Shown piece by piece: positions 46,483 to 55,365 of a stretch of DNA of 64,000 bases (the stretch's first letter is position 1; every line of letters starts with the position of its first letter). The stretch lies in assembly GCF_000259075.1 (NCBI RefSeq), contig NZ_AJKI01000007.1, positions 62,001 to 126,000 of the forward strand. The letters are read 5' to 3'. A model generated the notes under the pieces. The model was not told the origin of the DNA. It saw nothing but the letters and a program-made list of their open reading frames with translations, and searched no databases. Made by a program: the position numbers and the translations under genes. The DNA comes from Marinilabilia salmonicolor JCM 21150 (lineage in GTDB: Bacteria; Bacteroidota; Bacteroidia; Bacteroidales; Marinilabiliaceae).

Positions 46483-46806
46483 ATGGGTTCGGACATCATC
46501 ATCAATACAGCCCGACGCTTTGGGACCGCCCCGGTTTTTATCACTGCCATATCTACTATTTTAGAGGCTATTTTATTTCTTCGTTTTGGTTATGCTGAAG
46601 GAACCATAGGTTTCCCAGGCAATTTGTTGCTGGTTATTCTCGGACATTAAATAACCATTCGCATTGCCTTGGCCATTTCTGAGTTATCGACCAATACCCG
46701 GGTATAAAATTGCGGCGAGTATTTTCAGAATTTGGAGGATGTATTATTTGTAAATGTTTCACAGGCCAGGACTATTGTTGAAGTAGGAATGAAAAGGAGG
46801 GATTGA
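46483..46806 (+). pseudogene. Decayed SLC12-like/APC cation-chloride or amino-acid transporter
   Basis: Reading from ATG 46483 gives 107 in-frame codons with internal TAA codons at 46648 and 46705 and a terminal TGA at 46804. The first part (MGSDIIINTARRFGTAPVF..., then ILFLRFGYAEGTIGF, LLLVILGH, ALAISELSTNTRV) reads as the N-terminus and first two helices of an APC-superfamily transporter of the SLC12-like type. In intact homologues as I recall them, NTRV is followed by EGGGEYF; here it is stop-NCGEYF, so the stops look like point changes. About 30 codons later the frame ends, far short of a normal 450-700 residues, so most of the gene appears deleted. The flanking parts of 46334-46837 hold nothing else. 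Confidence 0.65.
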
Positions 46807-46837
46807 GTTGGCAAAGGGTTGAAATCATCCGGGAAAA

Positions 46838-47230
46838 TCAACCAAGCATTGGGATGAGATACCAAACAAAAACCAGAATTCCGGTAATCACAAGGAAAAT
46901 GGTCAGGACAAGAGAGAATATTGTCCGGTTTGTAAATGTTTTGTTGTTCAGTTGCCGGGATATTTTTCTGTAACGGAGGTAGGAAAGCAAAGCAATAATA
47001 ATTCCGATTCCAACTAAAACAATACCTATTACAGGTGAACTTTGGTCGGTTTTACCCGAATCCGGTTCTACCCAATAAGCCAGTTCCTGAAGAAACAGGG
47101 AGAATTTTATAATCACAAAACCGAACCCCATTAATGCAATACTGGTTCTTATCCAGGCCAGAAAAGTGCGTTCGTTCGCAAGATGCTCACGGGACATGGA
47201 AAAAGTATTCTTATCATTAGTATTGTCCAT
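46838..47230 (-). CDS. DUF202 (YidH-like) small membrane protein
   Basis: Inner-membrane protein of 130 residues with three hydrophobic helices (about 26-48, 65-85, 104-127). The DUF202 signature LANERTFLAWIRTSIALMGFGFVI spans residues 17-40, with the conserved Glu-Arg-Thr and Trp-Ile-Arg-Thr. Function is not established for the family. It stands alone between the pseudogene and the carbamoyltransferase gene. Confidence 0.85.
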   Translation of the reverse strand: MDNTNDKNTFSMSREHLANERTFLAWIRTSIALMGFGFVIIKFSLFLQELAYWVEPDSGKTDQSSPVIGIVLVGIGIIIALLSYLRYRKISRQLNNKTFTNRTIFSLVLTIFLVITGILVFVWYLIPMLG

Positions 47231-47304
47231 TGATTGACAGAAATGAAAAGTTCTCCTTTAATATTAAAAATCGTTTATTTAAGAATTTATCCGGGGTTTT
47301 ATAT

Positions 47305-47343
47305 ATTTCCCCTGAAATGCTTTAAAGCCCTGTCAGGGGAAAT
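47305..47343. repeat. Inverted repeat after the carbamoyltransferase gene
   Basis: ATTTCCCCTGA (47305-47315) and TCAGGGGAAAT (47333-47343) pair perfectly. It begins 9 nt past the stop codon of the minus-strand gene but has no U-run, so it may be a 3' stabilising hairpin or a weak terminator. Confidence 0.6.
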
Positions 47344-47352
47344 AAAAACTCA

Positions 47353-48354
47353 TTAAGCACCCAGCGTTGCCACCATCACCGCTTTAATGGTATGCATACG
47401 ATTTTCAGCCTGATCAAATACAATAGATGCCGGAGATTCAAAGACCTCCTCGGTTACCTCCAGTCCGTCCAGCCCGAATTTCTGAAAAATCTCCTCTCCC
47501 ACCTTGGTTTCGCGGTTGTGAAATGCTGGTAGACAATGCAGAAACTTACAGGATGGATTGCCCGTTAGTTCCATTGTTTTGGCATTTATCTGGTAAGGCT
47601 TCAACAGGTCTATTCTCTCTTTCCAGGCATCATCGCCCTCTCCCATTGAGACCCATACATCAGTATAGAGAAAATCGCATCCGGCAACCCCCTCTTCCAC
47701 CTTATTCGTAATGGTAATTTGGGCCCCTGTCTCTTCAGCAATCTGACGGCATTGTGCCACCAGTTCAGCATCAGGTTGAAGAGATTCAGGACCTACAATA
47801 CGTACATCCATGCCCATTTTAGCTCCTCCAACAAGGAGGGAGTTGGCCATATTGTTGCGCGCATCACCCAGATAAGCAAAGGAGACCTGATTTAACGGTA
47901 CATTCGAATGCTCTTTCATGGTCAGAAAATCCGCAAGAATCTGCGTCGGATGGAATTCATCGGTAAGTCCGTTCCAGACAGGCACCCCTGCATATTCAGC
48001 CAGTTCCTCCACAATTTGTTGTCCAAATCCGCGATATTCAATTCCATCATACATACGTCCAAGAACACGAGCAGTGTCTTTCATCGATTCTTTATGCCCT
48101 ATCTGCGAACCGGAAGGTCCAAGATAAGTAACATGTGCTCCCTGGTCATGTGCTGCCACCTCAAAAGCACAGCGGGTACGTGTGGAGGATTTTTCGAAAA
48201 TCAGAGCGATATTTTTCCCTGAAAGCCTTGATTGTTCAGTGCCGGCATATTTGGCAACCTTCAGTTGTTCAGCCAAATCAAGCAAAAAATGCATCTCCTT
48301 TTGTGAAAAATCCAGTAACTTTAAAAATGATCGGTTTTTTAAACTAAAAGCCAT
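47353..48354 (-). CDS. arcB: Ornithine carbamoyltransferase (catabolic ArcB type inferred)
   Basis: Interconverts citrulline plus phosphate with ornithine plus carbamoyl phosphate. The 333 residues carry the carbamoyl-phosphate motif [10 protein letters not shown] near 55-64, the H-P-T-Q segment in [11 protein letters not shown] near 140 and the ornithine-site HCLPAFHN near 275. The catabolic direction is inferred from the carbamate kinase gene 53 nt upstream on the same strand. It is a true OTC by motif, not the N-acetylornithine or N-succinylornithine transcarbamylase reported in other Bacteroidota. No arginine deiminase or antiporter is in the window. Confidence 0.88.
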   Translation of the reverse strand: MAFSLKNRSFLKLLDFSQKEMHFLLDLAEQLKVAKYAGTEQSRLSGKNIALIFEKSSTRTRCAFEVAAHDQGAHVTYLGPSGSQIGHKESMKDTARVLGRMYDGIEYRGFGQQIVEELAEYAGVPVWNGLTDEFHPTQILADFLTMKEHSNVPLNQVSFAYLGDARNNMANSLLVGGAKMGMDVRIVGPESLQPDAELVAQCRQIAEETGAQITITNKVEEGVAGCDFLYTDVWVSMGEGDDAWKERIDLLKPYQINAKTMELTGNPSCKFLHCLPAFHNRETKVGEEIFQKFGLDGLEVTEEVFESPASIVFDQAENRMHTIKAVMVATLGA

Positions 48355-48407
48355 TGTATTTATTTTAAGTGTTCATTTTCAGATCTATTCTTAGCATAAT
48401 CTCAGCC

Positions 48408-49385
48408 TTAATCATACTTATGTAAATCCTTCTCATCGTACTCCATGGTAATTTTGGTCCCAAAGGATTTATCTTCCAATTTTTTGGATTCTGTAATAAT
48501 ACTTTGACGCCCTCCTTTTTCAATAAAAGACAAAGCAGCCCTGATTTTAGGGGCCATATTACCTTCGCCGAAAGTTCCTGTTTCAAGATACTTCGAGGTA
48601 TCTGTATGATTTAAAAACTCCAGTTTTTGTTCATTGTCTTCTCCGTAATTAAGATAGACAAACGGTACGTCCGTAAGCACATAAAATTCATCCGCTTTAA
48701 TTTGCGTAGCCAGTATAGAACTTGCCAGATCTTTATCCACCACAGCTTCAGAAGGCCGTACCAGTCCGTTTTCATCGGTATAAACGGGAATTCCGCCTCC
48801 ACCAACTGCAATAACAATGGTCCCGGCACGGGCATTACTCTCTACCACTTCACAGTTCATGATGGATTTAGGCTCAGGAGAAGGAACCACTCTGCGATAT
48901 CCGTCCTTGTTCTTCTTTTCCTCCTTAAAGATCCATCCTTTCTCTTTATTGAGCCGGTCTGCTTCTTCTTTTGTCATCATCTTTCCAATCCGCTTGGTCG
49001 GATTATTAAATGCTGAATCGTTCGGATTCACCTCCGTAAGGGTCATTAAAGTAAGAACATTTCTTTTAAGGTTGTGTTTACGCAAAACATTCAGCAGGCA
49101 ACGTTCAATCATATACCCAATCCCTCCCTGACTGTCAGCAACACATATATCCAGAGGCATTTGCGGAACTCCATACTGATTTTCTCCTGCATCGTTGCGC
49201 AACAGGATATTTCCCACCTGGGGGCCGTTTCCATGAGTGAAAACCAGATTATATCCCTCTTTAACAAGAAAAATAAGATTCTCAAGTGTTTCGGTGGTGT
49301 TGGCTTCCTGCTCTTCAATCGTCCCCGACTGATTGTTTCTCAGCAGTGCATTGCCACCCAGGGCAATTACAGCAAGTTTGGTCAT
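48408..49385 (-). CDS. arcC: Carbamate kinase
   Basis: Uses carbamoyl phosphate to make ATP, with ammonia and CO2 as by-products. The 325 residues show the amino-acid-kinase landmarks IALGGNALL (7-15), THGNGPQVGN (50-59), VIAVGGGGIPVY near 195, the DKDLASSILA helix near 217 and the C-terminal GTFGEGNMAPKI. It heads a two-gene unit with the carbamoyltransferase, together yielding ATP from citrulline. No consensus promoter was found upstream. Confidence 0.93.
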   Translation of the reverse strand: MTKLAVIALGGNALLRNNQSGTIEEQEANTTETLENLIFLVKEGYNLVFTHGNGPQVGNILLRNDAGENQYGVPQMPLDICVADSQGGIGYMIERCLLNVLRKHNLKRNVLTLMTLTEVNPNDSAFNNPTKRIGKMMTKEEADRLNKEKGWIFKEEKKNKDGYRRVVPSPEPKSIMNCEVVESNARAGTIVIAVGGGGIPVYTDENGLVRPSEAVVDKDLASSILATQIKADEFYVLTDVPFVYLNYGEDNEQKLEFLNHTDTSKYLETGTFGEGNMAPKIRAALSFIEKGGRQSIITESKKLEDKSFGTKITMEYDEKDLHKYD

Positions 49386-49518
49386 AGTTTAGATTTTGTC
49401 TTATTAGAACACTATTTTCGTCAAAAAAAGAAGGTTTAACAATGACCTTTATCAATAATTCCTAATAGTTCTGTGCCTTCTCTTTTTTGACCAGTAAACA
49501 GAATCGGAAGACAAGCGC

Positions 49519-49550
49519 TTGTTAATTTTCTGATTTTTGCGTTAATTTTG
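49519..49550 (+). promoter_or_regulatory. Promoter of the lipoprotein gene
   Basis: TTG (49519-49521), a 21-nt spacer and TAATTTTG (49543-49550) fit the phylum consensus. The box ends 42 nt before the ATG. Confidence 0.6.
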
Positions 49551-49592
49551 AAAAGTGCAAGCCATTTATACCATACATAGATAATTCATTTT

Positions 49593-50309
49593 ATGAAGCA
49601 AAGCCCACGTTTTATTTTAGCATCCCTTTCTCTGTGTACAATGTTTGTCTTCCTGGTTTTAGCAGGATGTAAGCAACAACCAAAACAAAAAACACCTGTG
49701 GTTTCACAGGGGGTGGTAAATTATGCTATTTCTTATTCGCCCGAAATAAAAGCAAAGAGCTATTCTTTTCTGCTGCCTGAAGAAATGCAATATTTTTTCC
49801 GGACCGGACAGGAACGGATTTCATTTGCCGGAGATTTAGGAATTTACACATTGGACTTTATATCCAATCATCGTACCGACAGCAGTGCAACGCTGTTAAA
49901 GATTATCAACAAAAAAATGTATGTCCCGGCATCAGAGAGCAATGACCTTTTCATTTTTCAGCAGCTTAAAGAAGGAAAAGTTGTGTTTGAAAAAGATACC
50001 ACTCGTAACATCTTAGGCTATAAGGCACAAAAAGCTATAATAAAATTACCAAAAAAAAACAGTGAGATCATTGTCTGGTACACGCCCGAGATAGCCACCC
50101 CCACTACCAATAAAAACACTCCTTTTGCCAAAATTCCGGGTGTTATGCTTGAGTACGCTATCTATTACAACGATGTATTATTTACACTGACCCCGATTTC
50201 TGTAATCGGTGACACGCTTTCTGAGTCCATATTTGAAGTTCCGGAAGATTATCAGGCATCAACTATTCAGGAAATTGAACAAACCATCTCAACAATAATC
50301 AAAAAATAA
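49593..50309 (+). CDS. Predicted lipoprotein of unknown function
   Basis: Envelope lipoprotein of 238 residues. The signal peptide ends in the lipobox LAGC with the lipidated Cys at residue 26, followed by KQQPKQK, a polar tether. The mature part alternates strands (VVNYAISY, KMYVPA, KAQKAIIKL, IIVWYTPEI, MLEYAIYY) and resembles the GLPGLI/DUF4412 group of Bacteroidota beta-rich proteins, in which a protein reads out metal or ligand binding; this assignment is weak. It sits 130 nt upstream of ftsK, which has its own -7 box. Confidence 0.75.
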   Translation: MKQSPRFILASLSLCTMFVFLVLAGCKQQPKQKTPVVSQGVVNYAISYSPEIKAKSYSFLLPEEMQYFFRTGQERISFAGDLGIYTLDFISNHRTDSSATLLKIINKKMYVPASESNDLFIFQQLKEGKVVFEKDTTRNILGYKAQKAIIKLPKKNSEIIVWYTPEIATPTTNKNTPFAKIPGVMLEYAIYYNDVLFTLTPISVIGDTLSESIFEVPEDYQASTIQEIEQTISTIIKK

Positions 50310-50408
50310 AACAATTAATAATGCTTTTAGCCGTTGAATTTTCGCCAACCTTTATGCTTCAGGTTAAACTTTATTTCTCTTAATAGCATAAAAGGCCCGT
50401 TCAATTAT

Positions 50409-50416
50409 TATTTTTG
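50409..50416 (+). promoter_or_regulatory. -7 element of ftsK, which fixes its start
   Basis: TATTTTTG matches TAnnTTTG. The longest frame would start at the TTG inside this box (50414), so translation must start downstream at ATG 50441, with AGGAGG-like sequence (50418-50423) between. Confidence 0.55.
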
Positions 50417-50440
50417 CAGGAGGAAAACCAATTTTACATC

Positions 50441-52933
50441 ATGAGTAACGGCAAAAAGACAACAAAAAGAAAAAGAAGTCAAAAATCAGGTCTCTCCAAA
50501 TGGGAAACCAATCTGAAGAATTTCAAGTTTAGATTTATCTCAGGTCTGTTGCTGGTAGCACTTTCGTTTTACCTGGCACTGGCCTTCATGTCGTTTTTCT
50601 TTACCGGTTTTGCAGACAGAAGTAAATTTGACATTGCCTTTTGGGAGTTTATAAAAGATGCTGAAATTACCGTTGAAAACTGGACCGGCAAATTTGGCGC
50701 CTGGTTGGCAGATACTTTCATAAATGACTGGTTTGGGGTCGCTTCCACATCGGTTGTTGTGTTGTTGTTTATGACAGGGATAAAACTGGTAGGGGCCAAA
50801 ATCATGAAACTCTCTACCGCCTTCGCCCATGCAGCACTTATTACCATTTGGATTTCGCTGACGCTTGGATTCTTTTTCATCGATTCGGTTAATGACAGAT
50901 ATTTATTGCTGGGGGGGGCACATGGATATTTTCTGAGCACCTGGTTACAGGCTGCTATCGGATGGGCAGGAACTTTTATTCTTATTTTAGTTACTCTTTT
51001 TGCTTATTTATCATTTAGTTTCGATTGGTTTATTGACCTAATTTCCCGTCCGTTTCACAAAAAGACTGTCGCCAAAGAGGCAAATTCAGGACTCGAATCT
51101 CAAAGTGATGAAGTCCGTTCAGATATTTCTTCTTCATCGGTCGAAGAAGAAAAGCATCAGCCAGCAAAACCACTGGATGAAGATCTATCTCTGGAGCGGG
51201 CCGTCAGCGGTCTCTCAGATGTGTCAGCACAAGCCAAACCAACTCATGAAACGAACGAAGGAGTGGCCACTGAAGTTCATGATGAAGAAACCCTGGAGAT
51301 GGATTTTAAGCCTGAGAATACAGATAAATCTCTTGAGCATGACGGTGATGAAGATCTGGAGCTTAAAATTGAGAAAGCTGCCACCGAGGAGATGATGGAG
51401 CACAATAAAGATATCCCACTGGGGGATTATGATCCCACACTGGATTTATCATCCTATAAACTTCCTACTTTTGATTTGCTTGATGAACATGATGCTGGTT
51501 CAGGCCAGGTGGGTGAAGAGGAGTTGATCTCTAATAAAAACAAGATTGTTAAAACCCTTGAGGATTACAAAATACAGATTAAGAGTATTAAAGCCACTGT
51601 GGGACCTACGATTACCTTATATGAAATAGTTCCCGCCCCCGGAGTTCGCATCTCTAAAATAAAGAACCTGGAGGACGATATTGCGCTTTCTCTTGCTGCA
51701 CTTGGAATACGGATTATCGCTCCCATACCCGGACGGGGAACCATCGGTATAGAAGTGCCTAATTCAGAACCGGAGATCGTATCCATGCGGTCAATAATTA
51801 CTTCCCGTAAATTCCAGAACAGTAAGTTTGAACTACCCATTGCCTTTGGTAAGACCATCAGCAACGAGACTTACATGATTGACCTGACCAAAGCTCCTCA
51901 CATGTTGGTTGCCGGAGCCACCGGGCAGGGTAAATCAGTAGGATTAAATGCGATTATCACCTCTTTGTTATACAAAAAGCACCCTTCGCAACTGAAGTTT
52001 GTATTGGTGGACCCAAAAAAGGTGGAGCTGAATATTTACAGCAAAATTGAGAAGCATTTTCTGGCCAAGTTGCCTGATGAAGAAGAGTCAATCATTACAG
52101 ATGTGCAACGGGTGGTGGCAACCCTTCATTCCCTCACTATTGAGATGGATCAGCGTTATGATTTGCTAAAAAAGGCTCATGCCCGAAACATGAAAGAGTA
52201 CAACCACAAGTTTGTGAAACGTCAGCTCAATCCTGAAAAGGGACATCGTTTCCTTCCGTATATTGTGGTAATTATTGATGAGTTTGCCGACCTTATTATG
52301 ACTGCCGGAAAGGATGTGGAGATGCCAATTGCGCGAATTGCCCAGCTTGCCAGAGCTGTGGGTATCCACATGATTATTGCCACTCAGCGTCCATCTACCA
52401 ATATTATTACAGGCGTTATAAAAGCCAACTTCCCCACCCGTGTGGCTTTTAAAGTTGCTTCTATGATCGACAGCCGAACCATCCTTGATTCTCCGGGAGC
52501 CAATCAGCTGATTGGTCGAGGCGATATGCTCATTACACAAGGCAGTGATCTGATTCGTGTTCAATGTGCCTTTGTGGATACCCCTGAAGTGGAAAAAATC
52601 AATGATTATGTAGGAGCACAACAAGGTTATCCTTCTGCCATGATATTGCCCGAATACACAGGTGGAGACAACGAAGGAGCAGAACCCGGAGAAGTTGATT
52701 TATCCAAGCGTGATTCCATGTTTGAAGAGGCTGCAAAAGTTGTGGTAGCCAATCAAAGTGGTTCCACTTCTCTCATTCAGCGTCGGTTTTCCATCGGGTA
52801 TAACCGGGCCGGACGAATCATTGATCAGTTGGAAGCTGCCGGAGTTGTTGGGCCTTTTGAAGGAAGTAAAGCCCGTCAGGTGCTTATTCCCGATGAATAC
52901 GAATTGGAAAAACTTTTTGATAATATAAGGTAG
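50441..52933 (+). CDS. ftsK: DNA translocase FtsK/SpoIIIE
   Basis: Septal DNA pump that clears and orients chromosome ends during division. From ATG 50441 it has 830 residues: four membrane helices in about 25-200, an acidic linker (about 210-340), an alpha domain, a RecA-like motor with Walker A GATGQGKSVG near 490 and Walker B VVIIDEFADLIM near 605, and a C-terminal gamma winged helix (about 765-830, SLIQRRFSIGYNRAGRIID) that reads KOPS-like sites. The linker is short compared with E. coli FtsK (1329 residues), closer to SpoIIIE. The LolA-like gene starts 44 nt after its stop and is probably co-transcribed. Confidence 0.95.
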   Translation: MSNGKKTTKRKRSQKSGLSKWETNLKNFKFRFISGLLLVALSFYLALAFMSFFFTGFADRSKFDIAFWEFIKDAEITVENWTGKFGAWLADTFINDWFGVASTSVVVLLFMTGIKLVGAKIMKLSTAFAHAALITIWISLTLGFFFIDSVNDRYLLLGGAHGYFLSTWLQAAIGWAGTFILILVTLFAYLSFSFDWFIDLISRPFHKKTVAKEANSGLESQSDEVRSDISSSSVEEEKHQPAKPLDEDLSLERAVSGLSDVSAQAKPTHETNEGVATEVHDEETLEMDFKPENTDKSLEHDGDEDLELKIEKAATEEMMEHNKDIPLGDYDPTLDLSSYKLPTFDLLDEHDAGSGQVGEEELISNKNKIVKTLEDYKIQIKSIKATVGPTITLYEIVPAPGVRISKIKNLEDDIALSLAALGIRIIAPIPGRGTIGIEVPNSEPEIVSMRSIITSRKFQNSKFELPIAFGKTISNETYMIDLTKAPHMLVAGATGQGKSVGLNAIITSLLYKKHPSQLKFVLVDPKKVELNIYSKIEKHFLAKLPDEEESIITDVQRVVATLHSLTIEMDQRYDLLKKAHARNMKEYNHKFVKRQLNPEKGHRFLPYIVVIIDEFADLIMTAGKDVEMPIARIAQLARAVGIHMIIATQRPSTNIITGVIKANFPTRVAFKVASMIDSRTILDSPGANQLIGRGDMLITQGSDLIRVQCAFVDTPEVEKINDYVGAQQGYPSAMILPEYTGGDNEGAEPGEVDLSKRDSMFEEAAKVVVANQSGSTSLIQRRFSIGYNRAGRIIDQLEAAGVVGPFEGSKARQVLIPDEYELEKLFDNIR

Positions 52934-52977
52934 TTTGGAACGGAAATTGAACGTCGGATAGAAAAAGACAACATACA

Positions 52978-53634
52978 ATGAAGAAGTTTATTAAATTGCT
53001 AAGCATTACCCTGTTATTTACGAGTGCAACGACCCGGGCACAAAGTCCTGAAGTGCTACAGGGCAAGGAGATACTGGATAAAGTCTCGGAAGTGACGAAA
53101 TCATATAATTCCATCAAGGCTCATTTTACTTTTACTCTTGAAAACAAACAAGCTGATATAGAAGACAGCTATGATGGAACTATTTTGATCTCGGGAAATA
53201 AATATAAAGCTGATGTAATGAATGCAGAAAGCTATTTTGACGGTGAAACCCTTTGGACTTATCTTACTGAAGTTGGAGAAGTGAATATATCAACTCCGGA
53301 TCCCAACGATGAAATGTCTTTAAGTCCTTCCAATATTTTTAGTATTCATGAGGATGGCTTCAGGTATATTTTTGCAGGAAATGAAGTAAAAGACGGAAAA
53401 CAAATTCAGATTGTGGATCTTTTCCCGGAGGACAGAAATAAGCCTTTTTCACGCATTAAATTGTATGTAAACAAAGCCAGTAAACACATTTCCAAGATTA
53501 TACAGATTGGGAAGGATGGAAACAATTACATCATCGAGATAAATAAAATGGAGACCAATGTCCCTGTTGATGCTTCACAATTTGTTTTCAAAACAGAAGA
53601 ACATCCCGAGGTTGATGTGATTGACTTACGATAA
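52978..53634 (+). CDS. LolA-like periplasmic lipoprotein-carrier protein
   Basis: Probably shuttles lipoproteins from inner to outer membrane. In 218 residues a signal peptide (1-21, ending TTRA-Q) precedes a LolA-type half-barrel: EILDKVSEVTKSYNSIKAHFTF, GTILISGNKYKADV, ESYFDGETLWTY, FSRIKLYVNKASKHISKI and the C-terminal FVFKTEEHPEVDVIDLR. The ISGNKYK and DGETLW blocks are typical of the Bacteroidota LolA-like family. Function is inferred from family. It lies 44 nt after ftsK with no terminator between. Confidence 0.85.
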   Translation: MKKFIKLLSITLLFTSATTRAQSPEVLQGKEILDKVSEVTKSYNSIKAHFTFTLENKQADIEDSYDGTILISGNKYKADVMNAESYFDGETLWTYLTEVGEVNISTPDPNDEMSLSPSNIFSIHEDGFRYIFAGNEVKDGKQIQIVDLFPEDRNKPFSRIKLYVNKASKHISKIIQIGKDGNNYIIEINKMETNVPVDASQFVFKTEEHPEVDVIDLR

Positions 53635-53646
53635 ACCATTTTTGAA

Positions 53647-53677
53647 TTTGCGATATAGGGCTGTTGTGTTAATTTTG
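53647..53677 (+). promoter_or_regulatory. Consensus promoter of the Bfd-like gene
   Basis: TTTG (53647-53650), a 19-nt spacer and TAATTTTG (53670-53677) match the consensus fully. The start codon follows 22 nt after the box. Confidence 0.75.
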
Positions 53678-53699
53678 CCATTTCACTACAGCCTTTTTT

Positions 53700-53933
53700 A
53701 TGTCAAAACTCATCTGCATCTGTAACAGAGTAAGCGAAGAAGCTATCAAAAAGATTGTAAGCCGATACCCGGAAGCAACACTTCAGGATATTGTAAACAA
53801 AACGGCTGCATCAACTTCCTGTGGTCGATGCAAAACGGAATTACAATCAGTATTTGAAAGGCTGAAGGAACAATCTTCAGGAAATAGACAGAATGTGCAG
53901 TTAACACTTCCATTTGACTTCTCAGGCAGTTAA
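53700..53933 (+). CDS. Bfd-like [2Fe-2S] protein
   Basis: Small cytosolic iron-sulfur protein of 77 residues. The four cluster cysteines follow the BFD pattern C-x-C near residue 6 (CIC) and C-x2-C near 41 (CGRC). In relatives such as bacterioferritin-associated ferredoxin the domain helps release iron from bacterioferritin, or acts as a domain of NirB/NasB-type enzymes. No bacterioferritin is in the window, so the partner is unknown. The residues after about 60 (QSSGNRQNVQ) are polar and unlike the family. It has its own promoter. Confidence 0.85.
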   Translation: MSKLICICNRVSEEAIKKIVSRYPEATLQDIVNKTAASTSCGRCKTELQSVFERLKEQSSGNRQNVQLTLPFDFSGS

Positions 53934-53976
53934 TGAGTACCTTTTTATTACCAAATATGCTCTAATCATCAGACAT

Positions 53977-54014
53977 AAAAAAGAAGAGACTTCCGGAAGT
54001 CCGAAAGTCTCTTC
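53977..54014 (-). terminator. Intrinsic terminator of the methylmalonyl-CoA operon
   Basis: On the minus strand GAAGAGACTTTCGG pairs with CCGGAAGTCTCTTC with one mismatch around a 4-nt loop and is followed by six T. It lies 33 nt past the last gene of the operon. Confidence 0.9.
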
Positions 54015-54046
54015 ATCAATCAACCAATTACTAAAAAGGATATTTA

Positions 54047-55300
54047 TTACATAAGGAAACTCAGCATAATACCTGCTGCCACAGCAGAACCGATCACTCC
54101 AGATACGTTGGGAGCCATGGCGTGCATCAACAAGTGGTTGGAAGGATCACTTTTAAGTCCTTCATGCTGAACAACCCTTGCACTGTCTGGAACTGCAGAA
54201 ACTCCTGCTGCTCCAATTAAAGGATTGATCTTATTTTCCTTTTTCAGGAATAAATTCATGATTTTTGCAAATAGCAATCCACCAGCTGTAGCTACAATAA
54301 AAGAAGCGGCACCCAGTACAAAAATCATCATCGACTCTTTTGTCAGGAATACACTTGCCTGAGTTGAAGCACCAACGGTAAGCCCCAGCAAAATGGTTAC
54401 GATATCAATCATCTTGGTCCGGGCAGTTTCGGCCAAACGATCAGTAACACCACACTCTTTCATCAGGTTTCCAAAAAACAACATTCCCAGCAGTGGCAGA
54501 GCGGTTGGGGAAATAAACAGCGTCAAAATCATTCCGATGAGAGGAAACAAAATCTTTTCAGTCTTAGAAACAGCTCTGGGAGGTTTCATTTTTATCAGGC
54601 GTTCTTTTTTGCTGATCATTAACCTCATAATGGGAGGCTGAATAACAGGCACCAAAGCCATATATGAGTAAGCAGCAATAGCGATACTACCAATCAGTTC
54701 GGGAGCAAGCTTTGAAGAAGCAAAAATAGCTGTAGGTCCGTCGGCACCACCAATAATTGAGATAGCTCCGGCCTGGTGAATTTCAAATCCAAGCGCCATG
54801 GCACCGATAAAAGTTCCGAAAACACCGATTTGGGCAGCAGCCCCGAGAAGCATCAGTCGTGGGTTGGAAATGAGAGAGGAAAAATCGGTCATTGCGCCGA
54901 TACCTAAAAATATTAGAGGAGGATACACCCCTTTCACCACCCCGAAATAGAGGTAATTGAGCACTGAACCATCTTCGTAGATACCAATCTGAAACCCTTC
55001 AATAAAGGGAATATTACCAAGAATAATACCTGTACCAATGGGAACAAGCAACAGTGGTTCGTAGTTAAATTGAATAGCCAGAAAAATAAAAAACAATCCG
55101 ACAAGAAGCATAACGATGTTTCCAAGTGTAATATTGGAAAAGCCAGTGTATTGCCAGAAAGTACTCATTCCCCTTGACAACGCACTGCCACTGTCAGCTC
55201 CACCCTGAATTACATCCTGAGCAGATGCATCTCCCCCGCTAAGCACTGAGACCATGAATAGCAGAGCGAGAACGGTAAATATTGTAACAAATTTTCTCAC
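54047..55300 (-). CDS. mmdB: Methylmalonyl-CoA decarboxylase beta subunit (Na+ pump)
   Basis: Inner-membrane subunit of a biotin-dependent Na+-pumping decarboxylase; it decarboxylates carboxybiotin while exporting Na+. The 417 residues start with a signal-like segment (1-27) followed by about nine hydrophobic segments. Signature blocks are LGIGAMTDFSSLISNPRLMLLGAAAQ near 135, IIGGADGPTAIF near 183 (the Asp is the Na+-linked residue in the family) and AAGVSAVPDSARVVQHEG near 365. Last gene of the mce-mmdADCB operon. The same family serves oxaloacetate and glutaconyl-CoA decarboxylases; substrate is inferred from the epimerase and the carboxyltransferase type. Confidence 0.92.
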   Translation of the reverse strand: MRKFVTIFTVLALLFMVSVLSGGDASAQDVIQGGADSGSALSRGMSTFWQYTGFSNITLGNIVMLLVGLFFIFLAIQFNYEPLLLVPIGTGIILGNIPFIEGFQIGIYEDGSVLNYLYFGVVKGVYPPLIFLGIGAMTDFSSLISNPRLMLLGAAAQIGVFGTFIGAMALGFEIHQAGAISIIGGADGPTAIFASSKLAPELIGSIAIAAYSYMALVPVIQPPIMRLMISKKERLIKMKPPRAVSKTEKILFPLIGMILTLFISPTALPLLGMLFFGNLMKECGVTDRLAETARTKMIDIVTILLGLTVGASTQASVFLTKESMMIFVLGAASFIVATAGGLLFAKIMNLFLKKENKINPLIGAAGVSAVPDSARVVQHEGLKSDPSNHLLMHAMAPNVSGVIGSAVAAGIMLSFLM

Positions 55301-55365
55301 GTTAAGAATGTTTGAAGGAAGCTATTGAGATAAGCTCCGGTGATTAAACAATCGAGATAAAAACA

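Noticed and set aside
48627-49016. Plus-strand frame of 129 codons opposite carbamate kinase
   Set aside because: Shadow of the carbamate kinase gene.
50414-50440. TTG start that would extend FtsK by 9 residues
   Set aside because: The TTG is the last part of the -7 box TATTTTTG, so it lies upstream of the transcript start.
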